From NCBI RefSeq assembly GCF_032854445.1, contig NC_088295.1, positions 64,401,249 to 64,465,248 of the forward strand: 64,000 nucleotides of DNA. Direction: 5' to 3'. Position numbers and translations under genes: made by a program. This document shows positions 54,501-58,279 of this stretch, one piece after another. Positions within the stretch are counted from its first letter, which is position 1. Each line of letters opens with the position of its first letter. The notes below the pieces were generated by a model. It was not told where the DNA came from. It worked only from the letters and a program-made list of their open reading frames with translations, and made no database searches. The DNA is from Liolophura sinensis. Taxonomy: Eukaryota; Mollusca; Polyplacophora; Chitonida; Chitonidae.

Positions 54501-57500
54501 CAACCTATTACGTGTATCTTAGTCAAATTGCAAGTTCTAAATACAACCTAATTTAAGGTCTCAAGTTAGCAGTATCTGCAAGTTTTCAAAAATGTCAGAT
54601 TATTTTTCTGAGAGTATTTTGTACAGATGTTGCGACTATACATGCATGACGAGTACAGAATAGTCAGAAGATGTATCCAGGATTCCAGCTGGTCCCCACT
54701 ACACTATTTTCCTGGGCTCCTCTTACTGGACAACTAATACAGACTCAACCTAATGGACTTCACCAAATTTATGGAAAATCTTACTGTAGAGTAAATAGGG
54801 GTGGTATGTCATTTGCTCGTCTCCGTAGTTTGCCCAAATGTAAATGTTAATATAATGCATTAGTTAAAGCTTTCCACAATCTTCAAGACCAAAGCTTCAA
54901 CCAAGTCTGATCGGTTTCCCACACCTACAGAAATAACAGGTTGGTTCTGTAGATGGACACAATGAATGACTGGCCCTCCTAAGCCATCACCCCACCCCCA
55001 CCCCCTACCCTCCACCTTCCACAAAAAGATGAGCTATGTTGCAAGGACACATAAAGGTCATGGTCTGATCGCATGAGCAGTGTTTATGAAACAAAAGTTA
55101 CTGTGGCGTCAGAGATTACGTTAAGCGCGCAGCTGGTCATAACCTCCACAAGTGGGCACCATTTTTATTAGTTAATGGCATACTTCAATTACAATGTAAC
55201 TATCCAGTGGGTGCAGAAACATGCAATCTTCCTAATCCATGTACATGCATGTTATCCCTGTGAAAATCATTCTGTCATGCTTGCAGACATGTATCTAATT
55301 TATCCTATGTTATCATAAATAATTCTGGCATCCACATAGTGCGGTTGATAACATGTAATTTGAAACCATTTTTTTTTACTCACACATGGTGAAGGAAATG
55401 AGTGAAAGATGATTGTGAGTTATTGATGGGGAAATTGGTTTGAGTACGGTATCATAACTAGACTTAGCCTATCACTCATTTTCTCTGAAACTTTTCTAGA
55501 CACCTGGAATAACTTACTTTCATCGAGAAATCTGAATATTCCCCTAAAGCCCGTATGATTGGCTGGTTTTAGGTCAGAGTGGAACTCTAGGATAAGGCTT
55601 CTCCCTGATGAATAGACAACTTTTTGCTCCAGCATGGTGATGTTCCCACAACGTTCATAGTTCCAGTGATTCCGCTCGTTGACCTCTGGTCGGTCAAGGT
55701 CAAGGTAGAAACGTAAATAGTCATTACATCTGCAAATAAACATAAGATACCATGTAGAAAAGAGTACAAACAAATATGACCGATTGATTGATTGTTAATT
55801 AGTGTAAACGGCGTGTATAAAGATTTCTCACGTATAGAATGACGATAAGGTTTGTGGGTGGGAGAATCTGGAGTGCACTGTGTAAACCAACAATCTTCAC
55901 CATGTACCTGACATACTGTCTGACATAAAGCCGCGGATATTCAAGTTGGATTCAAAACTATGACCTTGCTGCATTGTCAAGGGCCCCACAGTCACAGCGG
56001 CGCAAGGACGTCCCACAAATTTGAAAAAAATGTATATCTAAATATTACTTTCTAATAGAAGTATTTCATGAAACTCACAAACATTATTTCTACAGTAAAA
56101 TAATAAAGGTTTCGGAATTTTATCCGTCTCCATGACTGAAATCCCACCCTGGAGACAAATATTATCTTCTGTAGACACACTTTACAGACGTGTCACGAAT
56201 GTGGTTGAAACCGATTACATTTGACAGACATCTGCTAGATCTGTAGTCTAGACCAATTTCTGATCAACACACATGTAGATATATATTTGGATCTGATCCA
56301 ATCTATGAATGGTGGCTTTTTCTCTTCAGGTGCTTTGCTCATTCTCAACCTTTGTTGGGACCTCCATGACAAAGAGCTATGAGGTGTATCGCAAACAAGA
56401 GGCCATTTCGCTGTCATGCTTGTTGAAGACCACTTGTTTCACAAAAGAGACATGGGGCTCAACTCTATAGGCCACAAGTGATAAAGAAGATTATTTCTTT
56501 ATTCGGTGGCTTCCTGCAGCTTTATGCCAACTCCCAAGTGAAAACGTTATGAGCTTCATTTAACCCTTGCAAGAACAAGGTGAAATAAAAATATACCACC
56601 CTTTGTACCTTTATCTTTGTGCATTTACTGTAACTGTTGTTTACAAGTCCATGTGCATGATTATCTCTAACACAACAGGATTGTGGGTGGATTGAAACAT
56701 AATTCAGCAAAAAACAGCTCCATAAGCACAATGGACCACTTACTGTCACTACAGAAGGATATTACAATGAGAGAGATGGAAATCAGAATTTCACCGTCCA
56801 CTGTCACATGCTTCACAAAGGACACCTGTGAAGCACATGTGCACTCTGGAAGCGACTGTTCCAGTTGCTAATCCATGATTTACCCACACCATCAATAATA
56901 TCTCTGTATGCACGTATAGAGCACCTGGGTGGTTAACAGCACTGATGATGCTCTCTTAACCTGTCCTTAGTAAAACCTGGATAACACTCAATCATACTTA
57001 ACAGGTTATTCCACTTTTATATTCCTCTTGGTGCTGACACTTTAGCCTGAATAATGATGACAGCAAAATGTAAAGATCTCACAGTGACTCAGGGATTGTT
57101 TACTTCAGTTAGGCTTTGATAACTGACCCCCCCGACAGTCAAAAACAGATCAATCAAAATTTTCAGGGCTTTTTTTTTGTCTTTCTTTTCTGATGACTAA
57201 TATTTCATGTCACATAATCTATCAAAGTTACTGTGCACTGCACACTGAAAAAACAAAAAGATAAAACAAAAAACAAGTTTCTTAATATAAATTCATGGGT
57301 TGTGTTATATGTAATAAACAACAGAATACGGTTATAAAAACTTCATTTGGGATGTTTTTAAAGTCAGTTTACCATTTGAAACCATTACCACCATTTCGAA
57401 GGGTACAAATACACTCCATCAAATTTCTATGTTTATATCCAGAAAATAAATAGACTAATTTCTTCCAGTACCCACCCAATCCTTCGGAAATTCAACACGT

Positions 57501-58279
57501 ATTTAACTTTAAAAACCAATCCATCTTCCATGTACAACATTGTAACAATATAGTATTTCCTTCTCTGCTTTTTTTTTTTTTTTTGACCCACAAAACCTCA
57601 AGTGTCAAACAAATGCCCACAGATTTTTGGCGTATGCAAAGCATTAAGCAAAAAGCTCACATTAATGGTGAATTAGAAAGATTTAATGCTCATTTCAATG
57701 CGGCTTTGGAGAATACTTCGTCTCCGGTTGGAGATGAACCTTCGGTAATTTAATATGTGGGTATCAGTGGACTCATTTGGCCTTGGCGGAGACTGTCTCA
57801 ACACGTATAACGGCCTCGGTGATTCTGCGCCTGTTAATTGTCGCTGTAATATGGCGCGCAGAAGGAGCCGTCCAGTTCTTATCCTATTGAGTGTTGTCTG
57901 GGGAGCCACTGTGATTGGATTGGACGAGTTCTCAATGGTATGTTGCTGTGATACAAATGAGAACTAATCTAATCGAGTCGCTGCACACCTCGCACGTTTT
58001 TCATCCGTGTGAAAGAAACGTAGGACATTTGAAAAAAAAAAATTGGGTAAAAATTTTGCAATCCCTTAGAGGATTTCTGCAGTCTAGTATCTACTTACAC
58101 TCCCCGCCTCGGCATGTCCAAATCAAATTCTAGAAACGTCAGCTCGATGATCTCGCCGATGTCCCCGATGAAGGTATATAAGATGCAGTTGATGTTTCGA
58201 GGATAGATTTGGGGGAAATTTGGAGATGTGAATTTACCCTGAGATCCGCCATAGCTTTGGTACACAACACACTCACAAG
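1239..58279 (-). CDS. Four-CUB SOL-1-like membrane protein gene (12 exons, 5' end missing)
   Basis: Overall gene model. Twelve exons join in one frame: 58279-58099, 55729-55518, 53589-53524, 49584-49371, 48374-48121, 46745-46704, 11273-11078, 8176-7986, 7484-7446, 4165-3994, 2526-2309 and 1360-1239. They give about 635 residues before any signal peptide. Order: CUB1, 22-residue linker, CUB2, 14-residue linker, CUB3, 13-residue linker, CUB4, 40-residue tail. Every CUB has the four usual cysteines, and every CUB-splitting intron is phase 2 while every linker boundary is phase 1. Four CUB domains with a C-terminal membrane anchor match the layout of C. elegans SOL-1, an extracellular auxiliary subunit of the AMPA-type receptor GLR-1. 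Assignment to that family is by recognition of CUB1 (CNDYLRFYLDLDRPEVNE) and of the architecture. The weak joint is the 35-kb intron between 46704 and 11273: the two halves could be separate tandem genes. Other CUB proteins (NETO, LEV-10-like) are alternatives, but no LDLa module is seen. Confidence 0.62.
1361..2308 (-). other. Intron between CUB4 and tail exon
   Basis: A 948-nt intron bounded by gtaaat and ttttccag. On the plus strand it holds a 134-codon ORF (1817-2221) with one hydrophobic stretch. I recognise no family in it and treat it as chance or decayed repeat. Confidence 0.6.
2309..2526 (-). CDS. Exon: C-terminal half of CUB4
   Basis: The acceptor is tgtttttctttccag|ATGTCA and the donor is ACAAAAG|gtaaatac. 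The exon is 218 nt, phase 2 in and phase 1 out. After the split Arg codon come CQADTDSDFLEF, RYCGSSV (cysteines three and four), FFRVTFQSNEVF and GTGFKATYRFITTK. The DSD before FLEF is the calcium-coordinating position in cbCUB domains. Reading past the donor gives only a short unrelated extension, which supports the splice. Confidence 0.91.
2527..3993 (-). other. Intron splitting CUB4, with a duplicated A-rich segment
   Basis: From about 2760 to 3180 two related stretches occur, each with 'atggtgaaac', a 'caaatttcaattcaa' or 'aaagtttcaattcaa' motif about 15-20 nt later, then an A-run and 'gaaaactgat' or 'gaactgtttcatgac'. This looks like a decayed dispersed or tandem repeat. The rest shows nothing. 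Confidence 0.35.
3994..4165 (-). CDS. Exon: N-terminal half of CUB4
   Basis: The acceptor is tgttttatttgcag|AATGTG and the donor is CCACCAAG|gtgaacta. The exon is 172 nt, phase 1 in and phase 2 out. It encodes ECGFNYYSAV, GVFTSPNYPGFYPRN (a textbook CUB signature), TCHYRFYG and VIITFQEFDVDGIPP, with acidic residues placed as in calcium-binding CUBs. One sequon (NTT) is present. The intron that follows splits CUB4 at the same phase-2 position as the other three domains. Confidence 0.91.
5146..5880. repeat. 40-bp minisatellite, about 18 copies
   Basis: The landmark 'cacagcaagt' recurs at 5471, 5511, 5551 and so on, exactly every 40 bp. The unit runs from 'catgattgcagg' through 'acagcaagtggct' and 'ccacagtctgttgt'. 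The first four or five units (5146-5330) are diverged and of uneven length, while the middle ones differ by one to three bases. Some units carry 'ccaccccctg' in place of 'ccacagtctg', defining subtypes. It lies in an intron of the CUB gene. Short ORFs on both strands are by-products. Confidence 0.93.
7284..7362 (-). mobile_element. SINE 3' fragment (Nin-like tail)
   Basis: Minus-oriented remnant: 'tttattaattatttgattgat' at the left edge corresponds to the (AAAT)n tail, followed by 'gtactcaagaata' and 'ggccagcattatggtggga', shared with the other copies in the window. Strongly decayed. Confidence 0.65.
7446..7484 (-). CDS. Linker microexon between CUB3 and CUB4 (39 nt)
   Basis: The acceptor is gccctggatttgcag|ATTTTG and the donor is GATATG|gtaagtag, both strong. 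It is only 39 nt and phase 1 on each side. In the frame of the preceding exon it reads NFGITTGRQDKRY, 13 residues, basic and without cysteine. Skipping it keeps the reading frame and would bring CUB3 and CUB4 directly together. It is far too short for ORF-based detection and was found from its splice signals. Confidence 0.76.
7485..7985 (-). other. Intron between CUB3 and linker exon
   Basis: A 501-nt AT-rich intron. Nothing recognised in it. Confidence 0.6.
7986..8176 (-). CDS. Exon: C-terminal half of CUB3
   Basis: The acceptor is gtttcacttgcag|CTGCGA and the donor is TTAACAA|gtgagtgt. The exon is 191 nt, phase 2 in and phase 1 out. With the split codon GAC it reads DCEGSDSVSVYV, then KHCGKRIP (cysteines three and four), KLTVVFTS and VTGFKASFQFLT, the standard second half of a CUB sheet. 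Acidic residues in CEGSDSV and in the preceding HMDL fit a possible calcium site. Spacing between cysteines is ordinary for the family. Confidence 0.91.
8820..10267. repeat. 111-bp satellite-like tandem array, about 13 copies
   Basis: The unit is 111 bp (some copies 112-113 by T-run or GCG length change) and contains 'taataaacgagtgaagaaat', 'tcaacttatgttctg', 'aaatatgggtgttgatgtc' and 'tgtgtcacacatacattcat'. Copies are nearly identical. Variants are a/g in 'tctgRaata', 'ttaat/ttact' before aaacgag, and 'attcatg/atgcatg'. The first copy (8820-8877) is diverged and the last is cut off at 10267. The left edge 'atctaaatgtgtcacgcatac' belongs to the array. Because 111 is a multiple of three and most frames lack stops, long ORFs appear on both strands. 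They are not genes. Confidence 0.96.
10735..10900. repeat. Dispersed repeat, copy 1 of 2
   Basis: Shares 'cacttttgatgcc'-like and, more clearly, 'cttaagtgg' then 'gaggtggacaaatcaatcag' and 'tcaagtaaaatg' with 48700-48850. Identity is patchy, so it is an old element of unknown type. Confidence 0.55.
11078..11273 (-). CDS. Exon: N-terminal half of CUB3
   Basis: The acceptor is cttgtctttgcag|CATTTA and the donor is CCTCATGA|gtaagtaa. The exon is 196 nt, phase 1 in and phase 2 out. It contains FNCDQVF, GTFSSPDFPNSYPKG (the CUB signature), QCRFTFVG and KFTHMDLFYPGGNP. The first two CUB cysteines are present, and two sequons (NVT, NGT) lie in the first loop. The exon can take its first base either from the 46.7-kb linker exon or from the 27.4-kb signal-peptide exon, and both give a legal codon. 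Confidence 0.91.
11420..11690. repeat. Degenerate short tandem repeat
   Basis: Repeated variants of 'cataaagatcagtttccataaacac' halves ('ccataaacac', 'aaagatcag', 'attgccacaaag') follow one another with irregular spacing of about 24-45 bp. It looks like an old minisatellite next to the CUB3 exon. Confidence 0.7.
13913..14095. repeat. 21-bp tandem repeat of alternating inverted units (42-bp period)
   Basis: 'catgtaacatg' and its exact reverse complement 'catgttacatg' alternate, separated by 'tatgactgta' or 'tatgactgtg', for about eight 21-bp units. Neighbouring units can pair, so single strands could fold into a row of hairpins and the duplex into cruciforms. Open frames on both strands (HVTCMTV repeats) follow from the 21-bp period and are not genes. 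Confidence 0.93.
14801..15003 (-). mobile_element. tRNA-derived SINE copy (Nin-like), minus orientation
   Basis: Read on the minus strand it has 'aggagcctctcaccaatg', 'gtgagttcaagtccagctc' (B-box-like), 'catgctggcttcc', a long core through 'cagcaacctgcagatgg' and 'ggctctacctgg', then 'gctggccgccatcat' and a tail ending in 'aaataaatag'. The A-box end is missing or cut at about 15003. It keeps the central core that the 48.5-kb copy lacks. Confidence 0.82.
15113..15138. repeat. (GACA)n microsatellite
   Basis: About six uninterrupted GACA units. A run of 14 C lies close by at 15178-15191, which on the other strand is a G-run. Confidence 0.9.
15988..16127 (-). mobile_element. SINE 3' half (Nin-like), minus orientation
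   Basis: Begins 'tttatttacttatttgatt' (tail), then 'gcagtactcaagaat', 'cttatacgatgg', 'accagcattatggtggagga' and 'caggttgctgacagccctt'-like sequence. Same family as 14801-15003, truncated at its 5' side and decayed. Confidence 0.78.
16863..17192 (-). mobile_element. Second-family SINE (MetaSINE-like), 5'-truncated, with target-site duplication
   Basis: About 330 bp, nearly identical to 31683-32048. The left end is a (GAGT)n run, which is the (CACT)n tail on the minus strand. The right end breaks off in the tRNA-like head after 'gatcctggatctactggtcc'. The 13-bp sequence ttgtaccttttgg stands directly on both sides (16850-16862 and 17193-17205). Loss of the A-box end together with a target-site duplication means it was inserted as a truncated copy. 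The MetaSINE name is my recollection of the 'gatagtgcaacgactgg' core and needs checking. Confidence 0.88.
18643..18668. repeat. (AC)n microsatellite
   Basis: Near-perfect CA run interrupted once by 'atg'. Confidence 0.9.
19512..19660. repeat. Dispersed repeat, copy 1 of 2 (pairs with 42460-42610)
   Basis: In order it shares 'ggcaaatggtca', 'acctgtgaaatacaccctctt', 'attcatgtaaat'-like and 'tagcaaattgca' with 42460-42610, in the same orientation and spacing. No coding or tRNA-like part is seen, so it may be a MITE or unclassified SINE. Confidence 0.7.
19693..19780. repeat. 22-bp tandem repeat, 4 copies
   Basis: Four units of 'aaactgcagtgatg' plus 'ttaatggc', exactly 88 bp, with one change in copy 3 and one in copy 4. 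Confidence 0.96.
21365..21535. repeat. 54-55-bp tandem repeat, 3 copies
   Basis: 'aggagtgtta' recurs at 21379, 21433 and 21488. Each unit has 'ctggcagtttagca' and 'ctccgcattgcaaagaac' or a close variant. Confidence 0.9.
24521..24709 (+). CDS. Possible small secreted peptide ORF (very uncertain)
   Basis: A plus-strand ORF with ATG at 24521, in the context GCCAAAATG, or a later Met before a hydrophobic core (TNSLIFLFLACNFLCYASYG). After it comes NHKSVSAKKSYCDNLGRC and a stop at 24709. A signal-peptide-like start, a KK dibasic and two cysteines seven residues apart (CDNLGRC) would suit a small secreted peptide, but the ORF is short, stands alone in a large antisense intron and could easily be chance. 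Confidence 0.1.
   Translation: MYLPSMQLTALVMTNSLIFLFLACNFLCYASYGLTLNHKSVSAKKSYCDNLGRCRLNSLPPI
25070..25955. repeat. 64-bp dimeric minisatellite, core of about 8 copies with degenerate flanks
   Basis: The core (about 25290-25795) repeats a 64-bp unit made of two related halves of about 32 bp: 'ttttcacgcagagaaaaaat' with 'cttaattctgtc', and 'tttcaccactgagaaatcat' with 'cctaaatctgcc'. Some units have the second half converted to the first type ('cacgcagagaaatcatcc'). Diverged single halves reach left to about 25070 and right to about 25955. Confidence 0.93.
26961..27057 (+). mobile_element. SINE 3' end (Nin-like) next to the alternative first exon
   Basis: 'ctcggtttcctccaaccata', 'atgttggccgacttcgtata', 'agtgatatgttcttgagtac' and 'caaataaataaataaat'. 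It is a 5'-truncated copy lying about 320 nt beyond the donor of the 27.4-kb exon, opposite in orientation to the gene. Confidence 0.85.
27066..27092. repeat. (TA)n microsatellite at the SINE tail
   Basis: About 13 TA units directly after the A-rich tail of the SINE, a usual place for microsatellite growth. Confidence 0.9.
27377..27521 (-). CDS. Candidate alternative first exon with signal peptide
   Basis: The ORF opens with ATG at 27521, six codons after an in-frame TAG. A second ATG at 27491 sits in a near-ideal context (ACAGGATGG) and is the likelier start. From it the protein reads MAKCNKQQPWSTVLR, then a hydrophobic core LLILYVLMAL, then SRA before KLYS: an n-, h- and c-region with a cleavage motif after Ala. 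The donor is AACCAAG|gtaaaa in phase 1, matching the acceptor at 11273. About 100 nt upstream is a GATTATAATC palindrome (27619-27628) that could serve as a TATA-like element, though it is weak. It lies inside the 35-kb intron, so use of it implies an internal promoter. A chance ORF with a hydrophobic stretch remains possible. Confidence 0.6.
31683..32048 (-). mobile_element. Second-family SINE (MetaSINE-like), full length, with target-site duplication
   Basis: On the minus strand it starts with a tRNA-like head: A box TAGCACAGTTGG (32036-32025) and B-box-like GGATCAATCC (31993-31984). A core with 'gaggaagttgtatcttcc'-like and 'ggggatagtgcaacgactgg' follows, then 'aggcacattacacg', and it ends in a (CACT)n tail at 31683. 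The 12-bp gcttcacatgga occurs on both sides (31671-31682 and 32049-32060). It is complete, unlike the related copy at 16863-17192, and the high similarity of the two suggests recent activity. Confidence 0.92.
42460..42610. repeat. Dispersed repeat, copy 2 of 2 (pairs with 19512-19660)
   Basis: Colinear with 19512-19660: 'ggcaaatggtcaca', 'acctgtaaaatacagcctctt', 'attcatgtaaatgcttaaat' and 'tagcaaactgca'. The minus strand has a hydrophobic ORF and a splice-acceptor-like 'tgtattttacag' here, but both belong to the repeat. Confidence 0.7.
44466..44516 (-). mobile_element. SINE 3' fragment, highly decayed
   Basis: 'tgatttatttcattgcatag' then 'gcacttaacagccgtcggcattatggga' parts resemble the tail and the 'ggccagcattatgg' motif of the Nin-like SINE on the minus strand. 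Confidence 0.45.
45358..45472 (+). mobile_element. SINE 3' half (Nin-like), plus orientation
   Basis: 'gtcgtgggtttcccacggac', 'gctcggtttcctcttaccat', 'aatactggccgctgtcatat' and the tail 'caccaatcaaataaataaat'. Truncated at the 5' side. Confidence 0.85.
46344..46586. repeat. 41-bp minisatellite, 6 copies, beside the 42-nt linker exon
   Basis: The unit contains 'aaacaaatgtcaacactgat' and 'cgattcaacgatacattgta'. Variants are caacac/caaaac and one 40-bp copy. It lies 118 nt beyond the donor of the exon 46745-46704. Each unit holds the palindrome 'atcgat'. Confidence 0.95.
46704..46745 (-). CDS. Linker microexon after CUB2 (42 nt)
   Basis: The acceptor is cttgtatttcag|CTGCTC and the donor is AAAGGAC|gtaagtac, both strong. 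The 42-nt exon has phase 1 at both ends. In the frame set by the previous exon it encodes A-APHSIVTSPEQKG, 14 residues rich in Pro and Ser, with no stop. It has the same size class, phase and position relative to a CUB pair as the other two linker exons, which predicts that another CUB domain follows. Inclusion or skipping keeps the frame: the joint codon to 11273 is CCA (Pro) with it and GCA (Ala) without it. A 41-bp tandem repeat begins about 120 nt into the following intron. Confidence 0.75.
46746..48120 (-). other. Intron between CUB2 and linker microexon
   Basis: A 1.4-kb AT-rich intron. At 47640-47830 the plus strand has 'gtgacctgtcaaaaatgtta', 'ggggagttttgagttcaaac' and 'ttggtttcacca'-type sequence that partly mirrors the donor-side sequence at 48050-48115 ('gaactcgaaactcctc'), an apparent weak inverted duplication. 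No coding content is seen. Confidence 0.4.
48121..48374 (-). CDS. Exon: C-terminal half of CUB2 with extra Cys-rich end
   Basis: The acceptor is tttctactttcag|TTGTGA and the donor is ACCACAG|gtgagttc. The exon is 254 nt, phase 2 in and phase 1 out, 84 whole codons. It has SCENSPDVIVVHDG, RYCDV (third and fourth CUB cysteines) and GFAATYEF, the last strand. It then runs on for about 20 more residues with CSNCYNPMNPPHNP, a proline- and asparagine-rich end with two further cysteines. These two, with the two extra cysteines before CUB2, may form additional disulfides that staple the ends of this domain. The exon is therefore longer than the matching exons of CUB1, CUB3 and CUB4. Confidence 0.9.
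48487..48678 (+). mobile_element. tRNA-derived SINE (Nin-like) with internal deletion and target-site duplication
   Basis: The head is tRNA-like: A box TGGCTCAATTGG (48495-48506) and B box GTTCAAGTCC (48561-48570). Then come 'ctctccggccgtacgtgaga', a jump straight to 'catcgtataagtgaaatatt', 'cttgagtacggcgtaaaaca' and a tail of AAAT units. The duplication gtatgaatggg stands at 48476-48486 and 48679-48689. Compared with the copies at 14801-15003 and 52018-52151, the roughly 80-bp central part ('cagcaacctg...taatgctgg') is missing. It inserted in the intron in the orientation opposite to the gene. Confidence 0.92.
48700..48850. repeat. Dispersed repeat, copy 2 of 2 (pairs with 10735-10900)
   Basis: 'ttcttaagtggcc', 'aaggtggacaaatcaatcag' and 'gtcaagcaaaatg' match 10850-10895 in order and orientation, and weaker similarity extends leftwards. 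The element type is unknown. Confidence 0.55.
49371..49584 (-). CDS. Exon: N-terminal half of CUB2
   Basis: The acceptor is tctcctttcag|AACAAT and the donor is GGTGGTAG|gtaagtaa. The exon is 214 nt, phase 1 in and phase 2 out. After about 15 lead-in residues it carries YCQS, GKFFSPRYPQNYSPG (the CUB signature with Arg for Asn), SCQYMF and KIRVVFQNIQLYHIGG. Two additional cysteines lie ahead of the domain (TDC and TAC). The strand before the intron is FQNIQL, without the acidic residues of calcium-binding CUBs, so CUB2 is probably not a calcium-binding type. The sequons NLT and NYS are present. A second possible donor (ATAG|gtggta) exists 7 nt earlier but breaks the frame. Confidence 0.88.
49585..53523 (-). 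other. Intron between CUB1-CUB2 linker exon and CUB2
   Basis: A 3.9-kb intron containing the SINE fragment at 52018-52151. The rest shows no coding potential or further repeats that I can see. Confidence 0.55.
52018..52151 (+). mobile_element. SINE 3' half (Nin-like), plus orientation
   Basis: 'gtctgtcagcaacctgtgga', 'ggatttcccctgggctctgc', 'ccagtttcctcccaccataa', 'tgctgaccaccatcgtataa', 'gtgaaatatttttgagtg' and 'acaccaatcaac'. Truncated 5' of the core; the tail is short. Confidence 0.88.
53524..53589 (-). CDS. Linker exon between CUB1 and CUB2 (66 nt)
   Basis: The acceptor is ttaattttcag|CTGATT and the donor is CCAGAG|gtattatt. The exon is 66 nt, phase 1 on both sides, and encodes 22 residues with no cysteine (core HKKASGAVVSIGETSR). 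It connects the last strand of CUB1 to the start of CUB2 without a stop and leaves the frame unchanged whether included or skipped. It was found by looking for a phase-1 exon at this place, and the 5' splice site (gtatta) is weaker than its neighbours', so it is less certain than the CUB exons. Confidence 0.68.
53590..55517 (-). other. Intron between CUB1 and linker exon
   Basis: A 1.9-kb intron with the 75-bp repeat at 53835-54022. Nothing else is recognised. Confidence 0.55.
53835..54022. repeat. 74-75-bp tandem repeat, 2.5 copies
   Basis: 'accattacac' recurs at 53842, 53917 and 53991, with 'gggaaggggaggctacccat' and 'caccaatgacc' or 'cacccatga' variants between. Diverged by a few per cent. 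A further, more diverged trace lies at about 53795-53834. Confidence 0.88.
55518..55729 (-). CDS. Exon: C-terminal half of CUB1
   Basis: The acceptor is tttatttgcag|ATGTAATG and the donor is GATGAAA|gtaagtta. The 212-nt exon enters in phase 2 and leaves in phase 1. It supplies the third and fourth CUB cysteines (VCNDYL and YERCGN) and the strand GFRGIFRFLDE that ends the domain. Between the cysteines is an unusually long, charged insertion (LDLDRPEVNERNHWNYE), longer than the usual CUB loop. Two N-glycosylation sequons (NIT, NHT) are present. The CNDYL aspartate is the position used for calcium in cbCUB domains. This exon is the most SOL-1-like piece of the gene to my eye. Confidence 0.9.
55730..58098 (-). 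other. Intron splitting CUB1
   Basis: A 2.4-kb intron. The stretch 57700-57970 is noticeably richer in G+C than the rest and has open frames, but no domain or splice-bounded exon could be supported in it. Confidence 0.5.
58099..58279 (-). CDS. Exon: N-terminal half of CUB1
   Basis: The acceptor is tttttccag|CTTGTG and the donor is GGAGT|gtaagtag. The exon is 181 nt, entering in phase 1 and leaving in phase 2. It encodes the first half of a CUB domain: the opening Cys-Glu-Cys, then GKFTSPNFPQIYP, the typical CUB 'G-F-SPN-P--YP' signature, then the second conserved cysteine (NINC) and a closing beta-strand motif ELTFLEFDLD. The acidic pair in FDLD fits a calcium-binding CUB. The other two phases give no domain, so the frame is firm. 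Further coding sequence, including a signal peptide, must lie 5' of it, but no convincing exon was found between 58.3 and 64 kb. Confidence 0.88.

Noticed and set aside
1239-58279. Identity as cubilin, tolloid protease or NETO
   Set aside because: Only four CUB domains, no protease, EGF or LDLa module, and a C-terminal hydrophobic tail. SOL-1-like fits better.
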